From the NCBI GenBank assembly GCA_022836615.1, contig MU405210.1, positions 605,485-669,484 of the forward strand: 64,000 bases of DNA, in the 5' to 3' direction. This document shows, in pieces, positions 12,001 through 22,378 of the stretch. The notes below the pieces were generated by a model that saw only the letters and a program-made list of their open reading frames with translations, was not told the origin of the DNA and did not search any database. The position numbers and the translations under genes are program-made. Origin of the DNA: Annulohypoxylon bovei var. microspora (lineage: Eukaryota; Ascomycota; Sordariomycetes; Xylariales; Hypoxylaceae). Positions within the stretch are counted from its first letter, which is position 1. Each line of letters starts with the position of its first letter.

Positions 12001-12867
12001 CTGGTTATGGTGAGCGTTCGCCCCAGCAAGTTGCTACCGTACCTGCATTGTGGCGTCTATAATGCAAACCCCCAAGGTCCAGGGTACTAATAAGTGAGTA
12101 CTAATTCTAAGAGCCTGGTTTTTGTTGGGCCTTTTACAGAGGTAAAGTCCGAGTATTTTTTTAGTGCTTTAGATGTAATGATATGCTTCTAAATATATAA
12201 CGAAGCTTCCAAGCAAGAGTTATAAACTATTAGAGGTTAGTTATCTAAAAGCAACTCGAAAGTCTAACGAATCAACTTGATGTACCTCCTTATATCACAT
12301 CTGTGCAAGTTACGGTCACCCCTCATCGTAAACAACATAGTAACCTATGTCTGTTAAGCGAGTAGGTAACTCCGGGAGTCATTACGTAGGAGCTGTTACA
12401 ATAAGTATCGAACTTCCTGGTATTCATCTGTTCCCGCGGCACAACGGATGCTTACGTACCAGTCATTACCTAGCATTTATATCGTAAGAAGTTATTTTCT
12501 ATTGATCTCTCATCTAGAAAGCATGGTTTGCGCGTCTAGGTAGATACCTATCTAGGTAAACAAGGGGAAGAACGACGTACAGTCCTTTACCCCTATTTAC
12601 CAAACATCCGCCCCATTCAAGGAACCGACTTCAGTCAAAAGAAGGCTACCTAAAAGTTCGCTGAAAGTAACTTTCCAAATAAAACAATTAATATTTCTAT
12701 AAATATTGTAGGGAAGGACCTCTTTGGACAGGTAGGTATACTACCTTGCATTTGTATAGTAATCAAAGGGTGGTAACTGTACACATGAAATGGTAGGTAG
12801 TCTATTAACACGAAGTAGCGGTTCGACTTGATGTATTAATTTATAACAAATGGCATATACATCGTAC
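9063..12867. other. 3.8 kb gene-poor intergenic region
   Basis: I find no convincing gene. It holds an ACATGG hexamer run at 9281-9303 followed by a poly-A tract (9305-9323) and three GTATCGTA-like units, and a 9 bp repeat ACATTAGAC at 9628-9654. Frames near 10475-10771 and 10998-11237 lack family motifs. Confidence 0.5.
9281..9345. repeat. Compound microsatellite: ACATGG repeats, poly-A, GTATCGTA repeats
   Basis: Hexamer ACATGG repeats to about 9303, an A19 tract at 9305-9323, then GTATCGTA-type units to about 9345. Confidence 0.8.
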
Positions 12868-13999
12868 TTAAGGCTTCTCAAAACACATAACCGCATACCT
12901 AAACGTCCCATTCGCATACCCTCTCCTCATCGCCCTAAACGCCTGCAAGAATGCGAGCCCGTCCCTACCTTGTGAAATAGCGAACGCCCACAGCGAAGGC
13001 GAGGATATGAGAGACCACGATATATCCCTAGGTATATATTAAGATTAGCACATGAGTAGGTATCTTACGATAAAAGGGGGGAGATTCACCAAGTTTTAGC
13101 GACCTCCTTGCTTATATCAATCGGCTTTTGACGAATATTAAACCCAGCTCGCTCCGCCATTTTTACATACTCATCGGTCGTATAGAGCCGGGGAAGGAGC
13201 ATGCCATCCTCGATCGGCTTGATATCAACCTCCATCTGCTCGGGCGATAGGTCTGGCTCTTTAAACCAGTCTGCGATCACCAAACGTGATCCTCCACCCT
13301 GTAAAAGGGAAAATGAGGAAGAGAAGAAGAGCTCCTTATTTGGTAGGTGCGACAGTGCCTCCGAGATCCATACGCAATTGAAAGGCTGCCCCTCCTTATC
13401 GGCTGGGTGAAAGTGTTCAAGCATCTTCTCGGCGTCGAGCTCGAGGAAGCGGACTGTGCCGCCCGGCTTACCCTCCCTGTCGGGGTACTTCAGGGAGCTC
13501 TCCGGTGGAACGGCGGAGGTATCGCCGACCTCCTTGCTAGTCACCTGCCTTGCGATCTGGACTTGCCGTCCGCTGATCGTGATTCCCGTGACATCCGCAC
13601 CATGCTCCCTTGCGAGAAATCGACTTGTGCCACCAACACCACATCCAACGTCAAGCACCTTGACGTCGGTTGGTAGGGCAGAGATCTCAAGTAGGTAATT
13701 GATAAGGTTGACTTGGGCCTGCTCCTTGGTCTCACTAGCAGTCCTGAATAAGCCATGGTGAATGTGCTGTCCCCTGCCAGCACTAGAAGTTAGTCGCGAT
13801 TGCTATATGGTCGTATATATAGGCTAGTTATCAACGGGGAGACATTAAAATACCACAGAACACAGTAGTAGTCCGAGGCGATCTCGTAGTGCTTCCTAAT
13901 TCTGCCCTTCAGCGACTCAGAAGACTCATGGGTCTCAAAACTCGGAATCTCATGCTGATCGCCGGGGTGGAGCTGCTCAGTTCCGACCTGTTGAGCCAT
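12868..13999 (-). CDS. SAM-dependent class I methyltransferase (gamma-tocopherol / sterol methyltransferase-like)
   Basis: Three exons: 13999-13854, 13773-13090 and 13027-12868, giving 329 residues. Both introns interrupt a Trp codon (TG|G) and restore frame: the first joins CVLW to GQHIHHGLF, the second joins VAKTW to DISWSL. Reading through the second donor gives an immediate TGA that would cut off about 52 residues, so the terminal exon is easily missed. SAM motif I is VLDVGCGVGGTSR (about residues 88-100), followed by ITISGRQVQIA and an ISEALSHLPNKE segment. The family methylates small hydrophobic substrates such as tocopherols, sterols or secondary metabolites; the substrate here is unknown. 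No biosynthetic cluster genes are adjacent. Confidence 0.88.
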
Positions 14000-15086
14000 G
14001 ATTGCATTTCCTCCTAACGAATTTCATCAGCAAATGAATGACCCAGGGAACGGGCAATTGGATTTACCTACCTGATTACCTAGGCAATATGAGTTTAATA
14101 ACAATGTAGTTAGAGGAGGTCTGATATTGACACAAGTTGAAGTCGGGACTCCGTGCTTTAGGTCAAATTTGACGATCTCGGCCGAATCTTTCCTAATACG
14201 ACCTCAATATCCCCTCTTTTCGATTAGATCAACGCTTAGACAGACGACGGGGTTCATGATGCACGGTACTTAGTGAAGGTGTTACAGCCCTTGAAACACT
14301 GATCACATTTGTACCGCTTTCACCTAGTCCGTAACTAGTTGCGCTACTTGAAAGCTAACAGAAACTTCGGGCAAAATCCTAGAGTACGACGAGTGAGCCA
14401 GTCGAAGCCAAAGTCTAGTACACAGCGAATTAACATAATGTGCCTACCTAAAGTGGTTTAAGTATAAGTATCAACCACCAATGATGATTTGAAACTTAGG
14501 TAGATAAATCAAGTGATTGACATATGAACACCACTGCTGTAAGAAACTGGAGAGTAAGACATAGTTATCAAAATATATGCTATACACAAGTTCCTCAACT
14601 ACCTAAGTAATGAGTTGCCACATGAACATCATCTCCCACCCCTCATGATACAATGCCTCTACAGAGCAATAACAAAATAAACTAAAACCAAAATCGAAAC
14701 TCCTCATGAGCCAAGTAACTAAATCCAATCCTTGGAAATGCCAATCGCCACAGTAACGTTCGCGTGCAGGACCAAACCAGACCAAACGTAAAACTCCCCT
14801 AAATTTTGGCAACTCGGGAACCATTTCGCACACCGCACCTCATTACCATTAAATGCTCATGACCATACCCAGTCTCCAACCGATCGTTTTCGTATGTCGG
14901 TAGAGACCCGCGAACAGAAGGGCCAACAGCAGAATGCCAAATGAGCCCATAGATCGCCTCCGCTATATCAAGGTCCCGCCGTATATAGTATCCATCGCAC
15001 ACAGCACACGCCCACGGAGGCGCGGCGAGCAAAAAAGGGACAGGGGAGATAGACCCAGATCAGAACAGGTCCATTCCCCTGCGCCT
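14000..15086. other. Intergenic region, about 1.1 kb
   Basis: Lies between the methyltransferase start and the Zn2Cys6 gene stop. I see no supported gene. Small minus-strand frames at 14603-15032 have no motifs. Confidence 0.5.
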
Positions 15087-18000
15087 TCACCGGCCATCCT
15101 GGGTCTTGCCGTTCTCGAAGCTCGGGTACGCGCCGCCCGTGAACTCGGCCCAGTCCCAGTCCAGGCCCCCGGACATCTGCCACAGCTCCTGCGGCAGCAG
15201 CGGCTGGTACCCGGTCTGGCCCGGCAGCGGCGGCGACGCGATCGGCTGCCCGAAGCCCGTGAACTCGGAGAAGTTGCCGAAGTCCATGGCGTTCGGGTTC
15301 CACTCCTGGGTCGTGTCGGGGCCCGGCGTGGGCCAGCCCTCGGGGCCGTCGCGCGGCGCCGCCCCGCTCGTCGAGCTCGCCGTGTTCATCGGGCTATAGC
15401 CGCCGCTGTTCGCGTTGTTGTTGGCGCGGTTCTGCTCGCCGTTGAACTTAGGCGACAGCTGGCTGGCGTAGCTGGGGGTGGGCGTGGCGGCGGACGAGGT
15501 CGGGCGCGGCGTGTGCTGGCTCGTGGGCGGCGCCTGCGACATGGCGGACGGCGAGTTCACGTTGCCGACGGAGGGCCGGTGCGCGGGCTCGTGGCTCTTG
15601 CGCTTCCGCTTGGAGGTGTCGCGCTCGGTGCGGTCGATGACGATCTTGGCGATGCGCTCGAACTCGGAGCAGACGCCGAGCATGCGGTGGACGCCGCCGG
15701 TCTCGGCCTCCTGGCCGAGCGTCGACAGGAAGGTGACGACGAGGTTCATCAGCTTCGTGTCCGACTTCGCGCGCGGGTCCAGCGGGTTCTGCAGGATGTT
15801 GCCGAAGAGCGTGACGAGCGCCGACACGGGGAAGTACAGGATCAGCCTGCGCCTGTCTGTTAGTTGTCTGGGGAAGAAAGGGGCTGGTGCGGAGGGGGTG
15901 CGGATTTGCTGCTTACCATACGCAGGAGAAATCGCCCTGCGGGATGTACTTCAGGAGTTGGATGCTGGCTCGGGCGGCTGATGCGCATAGAGCGGCTGAG
16001 GCGAACACTCGCGGGTTTAAGGGCCTGGCGTTTAGACCCTGGATTGCGTAGTTGGAGAGTCGGCTTGTCCAATAGCCGTGGTGTACAGACATGCGGTGGA
16101 TGGTGGTAAGAGCGTTGTAATATGAGAAATGTAACATGACGACGTGGAGTATGAGAGGAGTGTGAGAGGCCTTTATTTCGTGTTCTGGGCGGAAGTCGAT
16201 TGGGATATTGTCCTTCCATGTCTCTAGCTGCTTGTCGAGTTCGCCAATAGTCTGCAATAACTCGCCCTCTGACAACTTGGTGGCTTTCGTAGAATAGAGC
16301 CTCCTGTAAACCTGGCTTTCGATGACTGTTAGTTCGCACATCGCCCGGAACAAATTCATCTTCCCCTTCCCGTCCGCGAGAGGGATGTTGCCAATATTAT
16401 CTACCGGATCAGCATCCGGAAGCTCGACGTTCATATCATCGTCGTCCTGTGCCGGTGGCCGCCCAGATCGGAGACACAAGTCCTTATCCAACATGTACGC
16501 TATCCAGAACACTCGTTTTCTTTGTTCGATCTCGACCGGGTTGAGGTTGAACCCACTTCCACGCTTATGTAGCCCGATGCTGTGTGACAATCGGATAGCA
16601 GCAGCGACGAGTAGGAATGAGGGTTGCGGGTTCGGTGTACCTTGCATGAAGGAAGCCATTCCCAGTAATGCCTGCACACTTAGTAGATCGGTATTACGCA
16701 TGGTTAGTTCGGAGAAAACGCCCATTGCATTCTTCATGTATGCCCATGACTTGTCATCATCTTCCTGCGGTACAAGATTACTCATAACTCGAAGACGGTG
16801 CGCAATAGCTAAAGCGACATTCAAACTCGCCCACCATCCGGAACCTTGATAGGGGTCATTGGAGTACTGTCTCTCGACGAGGTGCATAAACGTTGGATGA
16901 TGGAATAAAGGAAACATGCAGTTGAAATTATCAAAATAGTCCTTGAGCAGGGATAACGCTTCAGGCTTAGGCGGCAACTGTCGATAGATGGGACGATGAA
17001 AAAGATCGCTGAAGATCTCGGGTTTCCAGTGATTCCATTTGTGATCGTCAATGGAAACTTCTGAGATCATCTGTTGGAATGACGTATCTCCGGTCTTTTC
17101 GTTCACCCACTGTATACCCTTAGGTGAGAATATAGAAAATCCCGAGGAGGATCCTGGAGAGAGTTAGCGGATATGCATGCAGTCGACTAGCTTGTTAGCA
17201 TTTACCTATATATCTCGTTTCTCCTGATTGGTTCGTTACTAACGAACACATCATCTCAGAGAGCGCTTCTACTTCTTCCTCATCTTTCTGCTTTTCTGGT
17301 TGAGGGGAGTGGTCCTTCCTGAAGTCCCTATCTCTACTCGGCTCTGGTGAGGTTATTGAACTTCGCGGGGTCGATACCGTACCATCGTGACCAGAAGTCG
17401 CTTGCGATGGTGACGTGGGGTTTGAAGTAAGTGCTTGCGAAGCTTGTCTTGACTGTTGGTGTTTATCTGAGAGGCGCTTTTCTAATGTGGCGAGGTCGGT
17501 TGATTCATCATCGTCTCCGAGTAAGCCTTTCATGCCTTGTTAGATAATACGGTCGGTATAAGGTATAGGATGGCAACTCAGGACTTACCCGACATTCTTA
17601 ACATGCTTTCCATGCGCCCTAAACGGTTTTCTAAACCTTCGATATACTTTGCACTACATGTCGAAATCAGCCTTATACGAAGCTAGTTGTGATACCCGGT
17701 TTGTGCTCGTACCCTTTCGGAGGATTTCTCTTTTTCTCAACCTGTGTAAATACACAATCTGTTTTGTAATTGATACAATGTGTGCAAGCTGGAAGCTTTC
17801 CATCACACTTTATTTTCTTCTTCCGGCACATGTCGCAAGCCTTCCACCGTCGGGTCAGTCTAAGTACATGGGCAGAGACGAGATGTATAAGCTCACCCGT
17901 GCGATTCTCCTCCTCTTCGCCTCGTTCGCATCGTCAAGAAGCGCGGATGGGTCGAAGGCCATCTGGGCCGCGAGCTCTGGCGGTAACACAGACATACCAT

Positions 18001-18103
18001 CATGACCGTAAGCTCCGAATATCTGTGGCGGTTGGTTCATAAGTTGTGGACGGGGCATTCCTGTTAGCTGGAAGCCCCCGGGATCAACTCTCATATGATC
18101 CAT
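15087..18103 (-). CDS. Zn2Cys6 transcription factor with fungal_trans domain
   Basis: Six exons: 18103-17897, 17840-17713, 17653-17589, 17535-17206, 17153-15917 and 15852-15087, all phase-compatible, totalling 910 residues. The Zn2Cys6 binuclear cluster has Cys at 71, 74, 81, 88, 91 and 98 (CX2CX6CX6CX2CX6C) and follows a basic KRRRIAR stretch; intron 1 lies just before it. A short helix/linker (KYIEGLENRLGRMESML) follows, as in dimerising Gal4-type factors. The fungal-specific middle domain is marked by FNCMFPLFHHPTFMHLV, RLSHSIGLHKRG and RKRVFWIAYMLDKDLCLR. The C-terminus is Ser/Pro/Thr/Asn-rich, with an acidic/aromatic end that could activate transcription. It presumably acts in the nucleus; the regulon is unknown, so I give no symbol. 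Confidence 0.93.
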
Positions 18104-20698
18104 GATCTATCCCTCCGTCGTGTTGGTCTGTGGTCGTCACTCTAGGGATATTAGAAAGGTTGTAGGCGCGGCTATGGAGGTGCCACAAGGATAGTCTCGT
18201 AGGGCTCGTGGGGGATTGATTAAGTTAATTAATGTAAATGTAAGTTGACGTTTTGTAGAAACAATTCGATCTAGGTAACTTTTGGGTAGGTACTTGGTCT
18301 AGTACCTGGAATCCGCGGGCTTAAAATGTCCCCACGAACAAGCCCGAGCCTCTGGTGGGTGTACTGTGTGAGCGATCGATCCCCTTGTCTCTTCTCCCTT
18401 TATGAACTAGGGCACGATGACCAATCGACTTTACCCAGCTAAGACCTGAGGCGAGCCTGTAATTCGTTCGGTAACTTATCTAAGGGGCCGGAGCGGGTTT
18501 AAACGCCGAGCAACTCAGTACGGGTGCACGGGGGCTTTGAGATTCGCGGATTCGTACTCGCTTTTTTTCTAAAGTTGGTACCTAGGATGTAGCCTAGGCG
18601 CGGGTTGCTCTGATAGGTAAAATACAAGAGATATTTTAAGAGCAGCAATATGATATGTAGGTTGGGTTACCGTCTCACGTGGCTTAGAGAATATTAAGAC
18701 GCCGTCATCTATCAGAAAACCAAACTTAGACAGAAGAGATCTAGATTATTTTCTTTCTTTTTTCTTCGACTGAAGCGGAAGGAAAACAAGAAATGCAAGA
18801 TTTGAGACAATAGAAGGAAATCTTGGCCTGAGACTTTTTTGGCTTGTCCGTTTGTCCAACAGCACAGCCGAGTAGTACCTACTACCTGTACCTACCTACG
18901 TATTATGGTACAGACGCTCGGGGACGTGCAAACACTCTCTTCACCCCTAGTCCTAACAATGATTCAGTGGTTCTCGAAGTCCTCCGCGAATCAGAAAGCA
19001 CCTCGTTACTACCTAGAGGTCTGTGATACCTACCTACTAAGTAATGCTACCTTGTATTATAGTAGCGTTGCATTTTGAGGGGATCTTTCTGCCTGAGTGC
19101 CGGCAGGGTCCTGGCACGTACATTACTAGAGTATTTCAGATTCGCAATTCCTCTGAATAATCGTCCTAAGTTTCTTACCACGCAGCTGCCAAAGTACTTC
19201 GCCCCAAATCGACTCGAGACAAGATATTGCGCCAAGGAGGTAGAAAATTTGCTACGGCGTTTCCACAACACCTCATCAGGCTTAAGACTCAGGCTTAAGA
19301 GCTAATATGCAACCCCTCCTACCCTTTTTGGCAATCGAAAATCACCTAACGAATGCAGTCCCCAGTGGTTAGTCAAGTTAATAGTTAATAAATTAGTCAT
19401 TCTTAAATCCCATATAGAAAAACGGATTTCGGGTTCTATGGCATGAACGAACGAATTAATAAGAAATCTGGAGAATTTTTAATTATTTTAGATCTCGTGA
19501 ACGGGATTCGAAAACGTTATTAGTATACTTTGACCGGTTTGACCGGCCAGCCGGCGACTCCTTCAAGTTAGTGTTGGTCCAATAAGCTGACGCACTCTCA
19601 TGGAGATGTGACATCAAGTAGACATCATCATATCATGATGTTTAACCAACTAGGTAACCAAGTCTTGTACGGTTGATTACCTGATGTAGGAGGCCGCCGA
19701 CGTACATGGGATAGTTAATAAGCTTGAATCCTTCACACGGTTCCCCATGGAGCTAGGTTACGTGCGTCCCAGTTGTCTGGTGTGATCGCCCTAAAGAACT
19801 GGCTTTCGTTTCATCCGCTCTACATGGGGTGGAAAACCCAATCCACACAGTCTAGACTCTAGACTCAACACCCAAACGGGATATGAATGTCTGTCTAACA
19901 TACTAGCTTCATCTGGGGGAAAGGCATATGGGGAAAACATAGGATAACACGAGGATGCTAAGCTTTTCTGTTCTCTTTTCACCGACTTAGTTTAGTGCTT
20001 CGTCACTAAGAAACATCGGCGCAATAATTTGTCATGAACGGGCCAAAGCGTCGGTGGGTAGGGGGATGCGAGATCCAGCCGTGTTTCATAAACGTCTCAA
20101 CCTCCCTTGATGAGGAACCTTTCTGGTTTGCAGATCAAGCAACAAAGTAGCGGTGCGCTAAGACTCTATGAAAATATCGGCGTATTTCTTTAGCCCTGTT
20201 AATGGGGACTAAGATAACTTGATACCAATTCCTTGGGCCATGCTTAAGATGCCTGCCCACTGCATTATAACACGAGTGGTTATGCTCGGGTCCTCAAAAC
20301 AGTCTTCAGACAGGTCCCGAGATAACATAGGTGAAGAAGAGTTTGATGATAATTATGCTTGATTAGGAGCAGGCCCGGAGGAGATAGCTGCTGCGATCTC
20401 GACTCCGCGACGGCCATGCTCTCGTCGTCCCTGCCCAGCCCAAAAGCTCGGGTGACATCTGGCTATTTACAAGAAATGGTTTTTTGCATCTAAAGTAGGT
20501 GCGAAAACAAAAAGCTGAAGCTAGCCTTCCTTTATTCCTTTCCCCCCCTAATACCCCTTTTGAGATTTTTATTTCAAATGTCAACGCCAACCCGATGCTG
20601 TGACGAAGCATATATCGGCGCCGACACATAGTAACAAACAGGTATCATCAAGAAAACGAAATGTATACAAGCACAAAGGTAGGGTATCAATCCAAGGG
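18104..20698. other. 2.6 kb gene-poor intergenic region
   Basis: No supported gene. It includes the long upstream region of the Zn2Cys6 gene, and several ACCTACCT/TACCTAGG words at 18270-18300, 18576-18600 and 18875-19040. Confidence 0.5.
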
Positions 20699-22378
20699 TC
20701 ATAACACCTCGGTGAACCGGGAGACCGAAGCGTGGGAGCGACTCGATCCATCCTGGGAAGGTCGGGATGGTCCAAGTGGATCTCTGGGAGGAGGCTCAAG
20801 GGGCGAGGTGTCCGGGGTGAAGGGAGCTTGCCCCGTCACTGGTGTCCGGGCCGGTCCCGGATTGTAAACAGGGACACCGCTCTCCGGGCGCATCGGAGCA
20901 CCAACGGCTAGCCTAGTCGGCCCCGTGCTACCCAACCCGGGGAAGGCCTGCGAATCCCGGTAATCTATCGACTGATCGCTCATAATAGTATCTCGGGGAT
21001 CCGAGTAACCGTCCCCTCCGAATTGTATAACCGGAGGCAACTTCCTGCCGGACACCTTGGAAAACCCCCTTTCGCCGCCGTCCGACGATGCACCGCTACG
21101 TCCAGAGATTCGCTTGTGACCGGTCAAGCTGGCAAGCGCCGCAGGGATCGCGAAGGGAATCGAACGTCGTCGCTGTTCGGCCATACCACTGCCATCCCCT
21201 CCGCCGGCGGGGCCAGTGTTTCCAACCAGCGCGCCGCCGGGACCCCTCTCGCTGGTGGAACCACGCATAAGCTGGTTGGTGTTCTGGCGTTTCTTCCAGC
21301 GGAGAACGTAGAGAGCAAGGATCAGTAAAAACGCTAGCGCCGCCACGCCTCCCAAGACGCTACCCGCGACCGTAGCCGCACCAGGCCCATCCGAGGAGGA
21401 GCTAGAGGCGCCATCGGCCGTTGAGGTGCTCGAAGAGGATGGTTGCACATTGCCCCCTAGGCCAACGTCGCCGCCACCGGTCCCGGTAGATGATGCAGAT
21501 GCAAATGCAGATGACGACGAACCGGACGTCGTCGATGCGGACTCGGAGCTTGTCGTAGTCGTCGCCGACGTCGAAGAATCAGAAGAAGAAAAAAATGAAC
21601 TACTACTAGATAATACTGGTGTGGAAGAGCTATTGACACTTTCTGCGGAAAAAGAAAGGGCGGAAGAAGTTGAAGAAGTACTGTTGGGAAAGATCGAGGT
21701 AGACGATGATGCTTTAGATAAGTCAGATATTGAGAACGACGTGGTAGATATGTCAAGCGAAGAAGATAATGATGAAGATGAAGATGACGGACCTTGGGTT
21801 GTGTTAGTCACGCCAGCCAAGGAAGGAAAAACGGGAGAGCCTGATAAAGGAGTGGACGTCAAAGGCGAATAAGATAATGTGGGAAACGAAGTAGGCATCG
21901 AAGACTCCGACGGTGCTACGGTCGGGTCTATCGTCGGAGTGGATGTTGTCGATGATGAACCGTCGCCTTCATCGTCGCTGGTTGCTGTCAAAGTAGTAGA
22001 GAAACCTAGATCAGATACGGATTCAGTGCCCGGGTCGACGGTGGTGGTGTCGGATCCAGGATGAATGGTGGTCGCAGGTGTCGCTCCTGATGGCGTAAGG
22101 GTCTGAAGAGTAACGGTCGCACCAGACGAATCGATTATCTGAAGAACGGAAACTGTCTCAACGATAATAGTGGGTTCGTCGGAATCGGTGCGTTTGTGGC
22201 CCCTTTTACTGGAGTCTAAGTTGGAGTCGGCGTTGCTGTTTTGAGAACGAACGTGGTGGTGGTTATGGTGGGTGTGTTGATAATGATGGCTATGGCTATC
22301 TCTGGAGTTGTGAAAATGATTGTGTTGATGTACGTCTCGGGCCTGAGGGAGTGAAGACCCCGAGACTGGGGTTGTCAT
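20699..22378 (-). CDS. Ser/Thr-rich single-pass membrane protein, Mid2/WSC-sensor-like architecture
   Basis: An intronless frame of 559 residues, ATG at 22378, stop at 20699-20701. The first ~60 residues are exceptionally His-rich (runs such as HSHHYQHTHHNHHH). Residues ~70-330 are a Ser/Thr stalk likely to be O-mannosylated. One transmembrane helix lies near 335-360 (GGVAALAFLLILALYVL) followed by a basic WKKRQ stop-transfer, then a ~200-residue cytosolic tail rich in Gly, Pro and Ser. This matches the layout of fungal cell-wall stress sensors and similar orphan plasma-membrane proteins. No N-terminal signal peptide is visible and no upstream ATG is in frame, so either the membrane helix acts as signal-anchor or a short upstream exon is missing. 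Function is inferred from architecture only. Confidence 0.75.
   Translation of the reverse strand: MTTPVSGSSLPQARDVHQHNHFHNSRDSHSHHYQHTHHNHHHVRSQNSNADSNLDSSKRGHKRTDSDEPTIIVETVSVLQIIDSSGATVTLQTLTPSGATPATTIHPGSDTTTVDPGTESVSDLGFSTTLTATSDDEGDGSSSTTSTPTIDPTVAPSESSMPTSFPTLSYSPLTSTPLSGSPVFPSLAGVTNTTQGPSSSSSSLSSSLDISTTSFSISDLSKASSSTSIFPNSTSSTSSALSFSAESVNSSSTPVLSSSSSFFSSSDSSTSATTTTSSESASTTSGSSSSAFASASSTGTGGGDVGLGGNVQPSSSSTSTADGASSSSSDGPGAATVAGSVLGGVAALAFLLILALYVLRWKKRQNTNQLMRGSTSERGPGGALVGNTGPAGGGDGSGMAEQRRRSIPFAIPAALASLTGHKRISGRSGASSDGGERGFSKVSGRKLPPVIQFGGDGYSDPRDTIMSDQSIDYRDSQAFPGLGSTGPTRLAVGAPMRPESGVPVYNPGPARTPVTGQAPFTPDTSPLEPPPRDPLGPSRPSQDGSSRSHASVSRFTEVL

Noticed and set aside
14934..15863. 309-codon plus-strand frame rich in Arg, Ala and Val
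   Set aside because: It is the antisense shadow of the GC-rich last exon of the Zn2Cys6 factor.
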